NCBI GenBank assembly: GCA_903907865.1
Contig: CAIVPR010000159.1
Coordinates: forward strand, 1-53,777
Direction: 5' to 3'
DNA: 53,777 bases
Origin: an uncultured Acidobacteriia bacterium
GTDB lineage: Bacteria; Acidobacteriota; Terriglobia; Bryobacterales; Bryobacteraceae
Shown here: one piece after another, positions 49,607-53,777 of the stretch
Position numbering within the stretch: position 1 is the first letter of the stretch
How the letters are laid out: the number at the start of each line of letters is the position of its first letter
Program-made: the position numbers and the translations under genes
The notes under the pieces: generated by a model
What the model was told of the DNA's origin: nothing
What the model saw: the letters and a program-made list of their open reading frames with translations, nothing else
Database searches by the model: none

Positions 49607-49635
49607 CTGCAACCTTGCCGTAGCTGGCTTGCGGG

Positions 49636-51279
49636 CTACTTCAGCATCGCCTCGCGTTTGGCCTTGAACTCGGTGCCGGGTTTCCATTCCGGGAATTTGT
49701 CGCCTTGTGCGACCCGGTAGCCGGTTTCGAGGAACACGAGCAGGTCGTCGACCGCGCCCGCCAAGTCCCAGTCGGCCTTCACCTCGTCGGACGGTTTGTG
49801 GTAATCCTTCTCGTCGAATTCCTCGCGCTTCTGCTGGCCCCAGCCTGCGGGTTTGCCGGGGAATTCCACGCCGCCTTCGGGATCGAGCGCCGGAACGCCC
49901 TGCTTGGCGAATTCGAAGTGGTCCGAGCGGTAGTAGAAGCCCTTTTCAGGCTGCGCGTCGCCCTTGACGGTGCGGCCGCGGGCCTTCAGGACGTCGGTCA
50001 CGATGTCGTCGAGGGTCGAATTCCCCAAGCCCACGATCACCATGTCGGTCGATTTCCCGTAGGTGTTCAACTCGTCCATGTTGATGTTGGCCAGGGTCTT
50101 CTTGAGCGGATAGAGCGGGTTCTCGGCGTAGTATTTGGCTCCGAGCAGCCCCTGCTCTTCGGCCGTCACGCTCAGGAATAGGATCGAGCGCTTCGGCGGG
50201 GTGGCCATCTTGGTGTAGGCCCGGGCGATTTCGATCAAGCCGCCGGTGCCGGAGGCGTTGTCGCGCGCGCCGTTGTAGATCTGGTCGCCCTTGGCCTGGG
50301 GATCGCGGCCGAGGTGGTCCCAGTGGGCGGTGTAGATGACGTATTCGTCCTTCAGGGCGGGGTCGGTGCCTTCGAGCTTGGCCACGACGTTGCGGGAATC
50401 GGCCTTGCGCAACTCGTTCTTGATCTTGAAGTTGGCGGTGGTGGCCGGCAGCGCGACGGGCTTGAACTCCTTTTTCAAAGCCTCCTTCTTCAGGGCCGCG
50501 AGGTCGAGCCCGGCGGCTTGGAACATCTCGGCGGTCTTGTCGTAGGTCATCCAGCTTTCCACGGGCACGCGGCCCATGTTGCTGTCGGGGCGCTGGATGT
50601 TGAACATCTCGCCGACCTTGCCGGATACGACGACCTCGAACGGATACCCGGCGAGGGCCGTCTCATGGACGATGATCGCGGCGGCCGCGCCCTTCTCCGA
50701 GGCGATTTCGTACTTGTAGGTCCAGCGGCCGTAGTAGGTCATGGCCTTGCCGTGGAACATGTGGTCGTCGAGCTTGGAGGGGTCTGCGGGGTCGGGAATC
50801 TGGGGGTCGTTGACGAGCATGACGATGGTCTTGCCCTTGACGTCGACATCCTTGTAGTCGTCCCAGCCGTATTCGGGGGCGACGACGCCGTAGCCGACGA
50901 AGACGACGGGGGAATCCTTCACTTCCACGTTTTCGGTGAAGCGGGTGGAGACGGCGACGAAGTCCTTGTCTGCGGTGGCGGGGAGCTTCTTGCCCTTGAC
51001 GGTGAAGGTGGCCTCGGGGGTGGACTTGGTTCCGGCGAGGGGCACCTTCTGGATGTAGGTGCCGTCGGGGTTGCCGGGCTTCAGGCCCATGTCGCGGAAC
51101 TGCTTCTCGATGAAGGCGACGGTTTTGTCTTCGCCCGGCGTGCCCGGCTTGCGGCCCTCGAACTCGTCGGACGCGAGGGTCTTGATGTCGGAGAGGAGGG
51201 TCTCGGCGGAGATCTGGGGCTCGGAGGGTTTGGAGCACGAGCAGAGCAGGAGTACCGGAAGCAGGGCGGCAATTCGCAT
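49636..51279 (-). CDS. M28-family zinc aminopeptidase, lipoprotein
   Basis: 547 aa from ATG 51279; an ATG at 51288 would add three residues but overlaps the TAGAAT box. The lipobox is LLLCSC. A PA (protease-associated) domain lies in the middle (about 130-270). M28 zinc ligands are in [38 protein letters not shown] and the final DYHKPSDE. It removes N-terminal residues from peptides, anchored at the envelope. It is divergent from the beta-sandwich protein gene. Confidence 0.93.
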   Translation of the reverse strand: MRIAALLPVLLLCSCSKPSEPQISAETLLSDIKTLASDEFEGRKPGTPGEDKTVAFIEKQFRDMGLKPGNPDGTYIQKVPLAGTKSTPEATFTVKGKKLPATADKDFVAVSTRFTENVEVKDSPVVFVGYGVVAPEYGWDDYKDVDVKGKTIVMLVNDPQIPDPADPSKLDDHMFHGKAMTYYGRWTYKYEIASEKGAAAAIIVHETALAGYPFEVVVSGKVGEMFNIQRPDSNMGRVPVESWMTYDKTAEMFQAAGLDLAALKKEALKKEFKPVALPATTANFKIKNELRKADSRNVVAKLEGTDPALKDEYVIYTAHWDHLGRDPQAKGDQIYNGARDNASGTGGLIEIARAYTKMATPPKRSILFLSVTAEEQGLLGAKYYAENPLYPLKKTLANINMDELNTYGKSTDMVIVGLGNSTLDDIVTDVLKARGRTVKGDAQPEKGFYYRSDHFEFAKQGVPALDPEGGVEFPGKPAGWGQQKREEFDEKDYHKPSDEVKADWDLAGAVDDLLVFLETGYRVAQGDKFPEWKPGTEFKAKREAMLK

Positions 51280-51286
51280 ACCATTC

Positions 51287-51292
51287 ATTCTA
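51287..51292 (-). promoter_or_regulatory. TAGAAT box 7 nt before M28 start
   Basis: A -10-like hexamer on the minus strand. It overlaps the upstream ATG (51288), which supports the internal ATG 51279 as start. Confidence 0.4.
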
Positions 51293-51380
51293 TTCTTCCC
51301 GCGTCCGGTGCTTGGAGATCCGGGTCTGGCTGTGGCGAGAATTCCATCGAAAGGTTGGTCCGCCGGAGCCTGGGAAGTGA

Positions 51381-51386
51381 TAGACT
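51381..51386 (+). promoter_or_regulatory. TAGACT box 7 nt before GTG start
   Basis: A -10-like hexamer precedes GTG 51394; identical in sequence to the box before the MFS gene (22428-22433). Confidence 0.45.
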
Positions 51387-51393
51387 CGCGCAA

Positions 51394-52155
51394 GTGAAAC
51401 ACCTCAGAACTTCCCTCACCTTTCTTTGTCTGGCGGCCGTGCCCGCTCTCCTCGCCCAGAAGCCGGTTTTTACCGAGAACTTCGAATCCGGCAAGATCGA
51501 CCCCGCTGTTTGGGACACCCGCGTTGCCGGGACCGCCACCGTCGCGGTGGAACCCGTCGAGGACGGCCATGGCAAGTACGCCCTGCACGTCCACTACCCG
51601 GACATGGCGGCGGCGAGCTACGCCTTCGTTGTCGCGACGCACCTGCCGGATTCGGTGAAGCAGCATTTCTTCGGACGGGCCTACATGAAGGTGGTGCAGT
51701 CGCTGGGCACGACGCACAATCCGTTGATCTTCGCGGGCGAGCCGGGCTGGCAGCTTTCGAAGTTCCATGAAATCGGAACGTCGCGCGGGTTCTTCATGCC
51801 TTCGTACCAAGAGAACAAGTCGGAGCGCGGGAAGGGTCGCGGGGAGATCACGTTCCGGTCCGAGACGGAGCCCAAGTATGACAAGTGGTTCCTGATCGAG
51901 TGGGAGTTCAATGACAACCCGTCGCAGATCACGATGTGGATCGACGGCGAGAAGGTCCAGATTCCGGTTGCGGGCGAGAAGGTGGACACGGTGAAGTTCC
52001 AGTGGCCCAAGGGGAGCGAGACGGTGAACAACCTGGTGGGCGGCTATTCGGAATTTGGTTTCGGTGCCCGCGTTTGGGGCGCGCCGCCGAAGGGTTTCGA
52101 CGTTTGGTATGACGACATTGCGATCGGCACGACGCGGTTGGGCCCGGTGAAGTAG
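51394..52155 (+). CDS. Exported beta-sandwich (concanavalin-like) protein
   Basis: 253 aa from a GTG. The signal peptide is [22 protein letters not shown]. The mature part has jelly-roll character: [71 protein letters not shown] and a closing [16 protein letters not shown]. The pattern resembles polysaccharide-binding or lyase sandwiches. Exact family not recognised. A CACAC/GTGTG hairpin at 52167-52181 follows the stop. Confidence 0.75.
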   Translation: MKHLRTSLTFLCLAAVPALLAQKPVFTENFESGKIDPAVWDTRVAGTATVAVEPVEDGHGKYALHVHYPDMAAASYAFVVATHLPDSVKQHFFGRAYMKVVQSLGTTHNPLIFAGEPGWQLSKFHEIGTSRGFFMPSYQENKSERGKGRGEITFRSETEPKYDKWFLIEWEFNDNPSQITMWIDGEKVQIPVAGEKVDTVKFQWPKGSETVNNLVGGYSEFGFGARVWGAPPKGFDVWYDDIAIGTTRLGPVK

Positions 52156-52228
52156 GGAATTTTGGGCACACTGGTGGTGTGAGATTGGGTTGTGCGGGCG
52201 GAAGCGTCGAGTTTGGCCGGGCATGGGG

Positions 52229-53005
52229 CTATTTTTTGCGCCTCGCGAGGCGGGCTTGGCGCTTGTGCCAGCGGGCTGAGCGGCCTTTGGGGGCGTCGGA
52301 AGGGGCGTGGGCGGGGGGCTCGGGTTCGTTTGGCTGGTTTTGTGGTTGGGTTGTGGCGGGGTCGAGCGGTGAGGCGGCGTCGGTTGGGAGTTGGGGACCG
52401 CTTGACGCGCGCGGCTCGGATGGGGTGCGGTCGGATGGGGTGCGGTCGGATGGGGTGAGCGTTGATGGGGTGTGGGTCGCGGCGGGTTCGGGTTTTAGGG
52501 CGTCGCTCGGGTTTGTTTGGTCGGATTCATGCGGGTCGCGGCCTGTTCCTTTGCGGTAGTCGCGGAGGGCTTTGGCTGCTCGTTCGTAGGCCCGGGCGTG
52601 GCGGGCCTCGTAGCGGAGGACGAGTTCGAAGGCCGGGCTATTGGAGAGCAGGGCGGTGAAGGCTTGGTACGTCGTGGTTCCGGGGTCGAGCTTGGGGGCT
52701 TGGTTGGTGGCGTCCACGGTGAAGTCGCGGTTGGATTTGATTTGGAGGGTGACGGCGGCGGTTTCCATTCCCACGGCGCGCATGCGTCGCCAGGCTGAAA
52801 GGGCCATTGTGTCGAGGAGGTTGCACTCGTATTCGTCGAAGTCGGATGCGGGTGGGGCGAAGGCCCTCCCGAGGGATTCGTAGAGCTGGTGGAAGGCGGT
52901 TTCGGATTCGCCCTCGATGATGACCATTTTGGCGAGGAGGCTGGCGCGGAGGGAGCTGCTTCGGGTTGACGGGTTGGTGGCGGCGTTTGGAGTCGTGTTT
53001 GTCAT
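52229..53005 (-). CDS. Conserved acidobacterial hypothetical protein with repetitive tail
   Basis: 258 aa from ATG 53005. An alpha-helical core (about 20-150) has [34 protein letters not shown] and [25 protein letters not shown]. The last two resemble the 'DA.WRL.R...LE...' and 'RYE.RL.R...RAL..L' segments of a multi-copy acidobacterial family whose full-length members start with an STGP.T-type motif, missing here. Residues about 170-235 are a Thr/Pro/Ser/Asp-rich disordered tail partly made by a 15-bp tandem repeat, ending in a basic [11 protein letters not shown]. Function unknown. Confidence 0.75.
   Translation of the reverse strand: MTNTTPNAATNPSTRSSSLRASLLAKMVIIEGESETAFHQLYESLGRAFAPPASDFDEYECNLLDTMALSAWRRMRAVGMETAAVTLQIKSNRDFTVDATNQAPKLDPGTTTYQAFTALLSNSPAFELVLRYEARHARAYERAAKALRDYRKGTGRDPHESDQTNPSDALKPEPAATHTPSTLTPSDRTPSDRTPSEPRASSGPQLPTDAASPLDPATTQPQNQPNEPEPPAHAPSDAPKGRSARWHKRQARLARRKK
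52417..52461 (-). repeat. 15-bp tandem repeat, three units
   Basis: CGGATGGGGTGCGGT is repeated at 52417-52431, 52432-52446 and, diverged, 52447-52461. In the coding strand it gives repeated TPSDR. Five codons per unit means copy-number change would keep the frame. Confidence 0.85.
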
Positions 53006-53014
53006 CGCGGGATG

Positions 53015-53020
53015 ATTGTA
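53015..53020 (-). promoter_or_regulatory. TACAAT box 9 nt before start codon
   Basis: A -10-like hexamer on the minus strand upstream of ATG 53005. No Shine-Dalgarno. Confidence 0.4.
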
Positions 53021-53126
53021 GTCCGCGAGGGGGGCCAAAACGAACTTCCGGGGGCGCGGAAGGGGGCTGCTGGAGGGGTAGTTTGGGCTGTGGTTTGTTG
53101 GGGTTGCGGGGAATGCGAGATTCTTG

Positions 53127-53152
53127 AAAAAAGTTGTGACCCGGTTTCCCGG
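53127..53152 (-). terminator. Weak terminator after antitoxin remnant
   Basis: On the minus strand, a CCGG-GAAA-CCGG hairpin (53141-53152) is followed after 8 nt by TTTTTT (53127-53132), just past the antitoxin stop codon. The short stem and the gap make it weak. Confidence 0.3.
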
Positions 53153-53156
53153 TTGC

Positions 53157-53436
53157 CTACTTCGCGGCCCGCAGTTCCGCTATCATCTGGTTGCGTAGGA
53201 TCTCGTTGATCCGGGGCAGGTGGCCCTCGCCTTTCGACTTGAGCCAATCCAGCACGTCGTTGTCGATGCGGAACGAGATCTGGGTCTTCACGGGGCGGTG
53301 GTATTTGCCGATGATGGCATTTTCCCCGAATTCCGGCGGCATCGTCGGCGCATCGGGATCGTTGTCGAGTCTCTTGTCACGCTCTTCGTATGCCTGACGG
53401 ATCTCGTTGATGATCTCAAGCCTGAAGGGACTCGGC
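53157..53436 (-). pseudogene. BrnA-like antitoxin gene, 5'-truncated at the CRISPR array
   Basis: The C-terminal part KTQISFRIDNDVLDWLKSKG..LPRINEILRNQM is the ribbon-helix-helix of BrnA/DUF4415 antitoxins. Coding-looking sequence continues upstream (EIINEIRQAYEERDKRLDND), but no in-frame ATG, GTG or TTG occurs before the first CRISPR repeat at 53473-53437. The first usable ATG is 53342, giving only 61 aa. A BrnT toxin would normally lie immediately upstream, exactly where the array now is. Either the gene lost its 5' end and toxin, or a short 61-aa form is expressed. It lies on the strand from which the array is probably transcribed. Confidence 0.65.
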
Positions 53437-53777
53437 GTCTCAATCCCCTTCTGATCGGGGTAGGGAGCGCTCCGGAGGGCGGTAAAAGAAGACCTAAGGC
53501 GGGAGGGAATGTGTCTCAATCCCCTTCTGATCGGGGTAGGGAGCGCTCCCAGTATCCTATCGTGCCCTCGCAGTTGATATGCATGGGGTCTCAATCCCCT
53601 TCTGATCGGGGTAGGGAGCGCTCCGATGGGTATCGATGGTGTCGTCGGGAAACAAGAACTTGGTCTCAATCCCCTTCTGATCGGGGTAGGGAGCGCTCCC
53701 AGGTCACGAAGAGCATGCAACAGGACGTAGCGGAAAAAGTCTCAATCCCCTTCTGATCGGGGTAGGGAGCGCTCCAC
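53437..53777 (-). CRISPR. CRISPR array, five 37-bp repeats, continues beyond the window
   Basis: Identical 37-bp repeats lie at 53437-53473, 53513-53549, 53588-53624, 53663-53699 and 53739-53775. The four spacers are 39, 38, 38 and 39 bp, all different. On the plus strand the repeat starts GTCTCAATCC and ends GAGCGCTCC. Read on the minus strand it ends in ATTGAGAC, close to the ATTGAAAC handle of many type I and III repeats, so transcription is probably right to left and the leader and cas genes lie beyond 53777. The repeat contains two palindromes (CCCC..GGGG and GGAGCGCTCC). No cas gene is in the window. Confidence 0.97.

Noticed and set aside
53157-53720. 187-codon frame spanning four CRISPR repeats and the antitoxin
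   Set aside because: The N-terminal half is translated repeat (LGALPTPIRRGL units). Only the part after the last repeat has antitoxin character.

Overview
The window is GC-rich, densely coded bacterial chromosome and most likely comes from an Acidobacteriota genome of the Bryobacter/Solibacter type. I infer this from a TIGR03435-family secreted protein, a squalene-hopene cyclase beside ispH, a DUF1592/DUF1552 secreted pair, many Tat- or Sec-exported hydrolases, and short dispersed palindromes whose translation reads PSRDREGA. No rRNA, tRNA, phage or plasmid genes were recognised. Identifications rest on reading motifs by eye; no database search was possible.

Layout. 1-250 is a chain of unrelated perfect palindromes. 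248-1387 (-) is a TIR-domain protein. 1.5-5.3 kb holds a serine beta-lactamase-family hydrolase, a GH28 polygalacturonase, a small antitoxin-like gene and several repeat families. 5.3-7.4 kb (-) holds an Rpn-family nuclease, a SET-domain protein and a coupled secreted hydrolase. 7.5-12.2 kb holds an acetyltransferase, DUF6526, an NTF2-like protein, the TIGR03435 protein, a sulfatase and a RidA protein. 12.3-15.8 kb is a GT2-methyltransferase fusion translationally coupled to a large membrane protein. 15.8-16.4 kb is an IS200/REP-associated transposase with hairpins on both sides. 16.4-18.4 kb has infC, a DinB protein and an AlkD-like protein. 18.4-22.4 kb is a decaheme cytochrome plus outer-membrane barrel of MtrA/MtrB type, with a hydrolase. 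22.4-30.4 kb has an MFS transporter, an M48 protease, an MDR oxidoreductase, ispH, shc and rmuC. 30.4-35.2 kb (-) has a probable PPi-dependent phosphofructokinase, a methyltransferase, an aldo/keto reductase and small proteins. 35.3-40.1 kb has an esterase, Uma2, a MEMO-family protein, a membrane protein and an ECF sigma factor, the last three with overlapping reading frames. 40.2-47.8 kb is a co-directional run for exported proteins: DUF1592, DUF1552, amidohydrolase, Tat-RidA, DUF362 and an unknown. 47.8-53 kb has a zinc-ribbon coiled-coil protein, a class IV aminotransferase, an M28 peptidase and two unknowns. The right end is a CRISPR array (five repeats, running off the window) abutting a 5'-truncated BrnA-like antitoxin gene.

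The most notable signals are: (i) the two-gene porin-cytochrome conduit; (ii) the CRISPR array whose leader-distal end runs into the antitoxin remnant; (iii) a recurring TAnnnT box 5-9 nt before start codons that lack a Shine-Dalgarno, suggesting widespread leaderless mRNAs; (iv) a coding-capable ~90-bp repeat that has become part of the N-termini of two unrelated proteins; and (v) variable-stem, constant-loop hairpins around the IS200-type transposase, with a matching hairpin 13 kb away.
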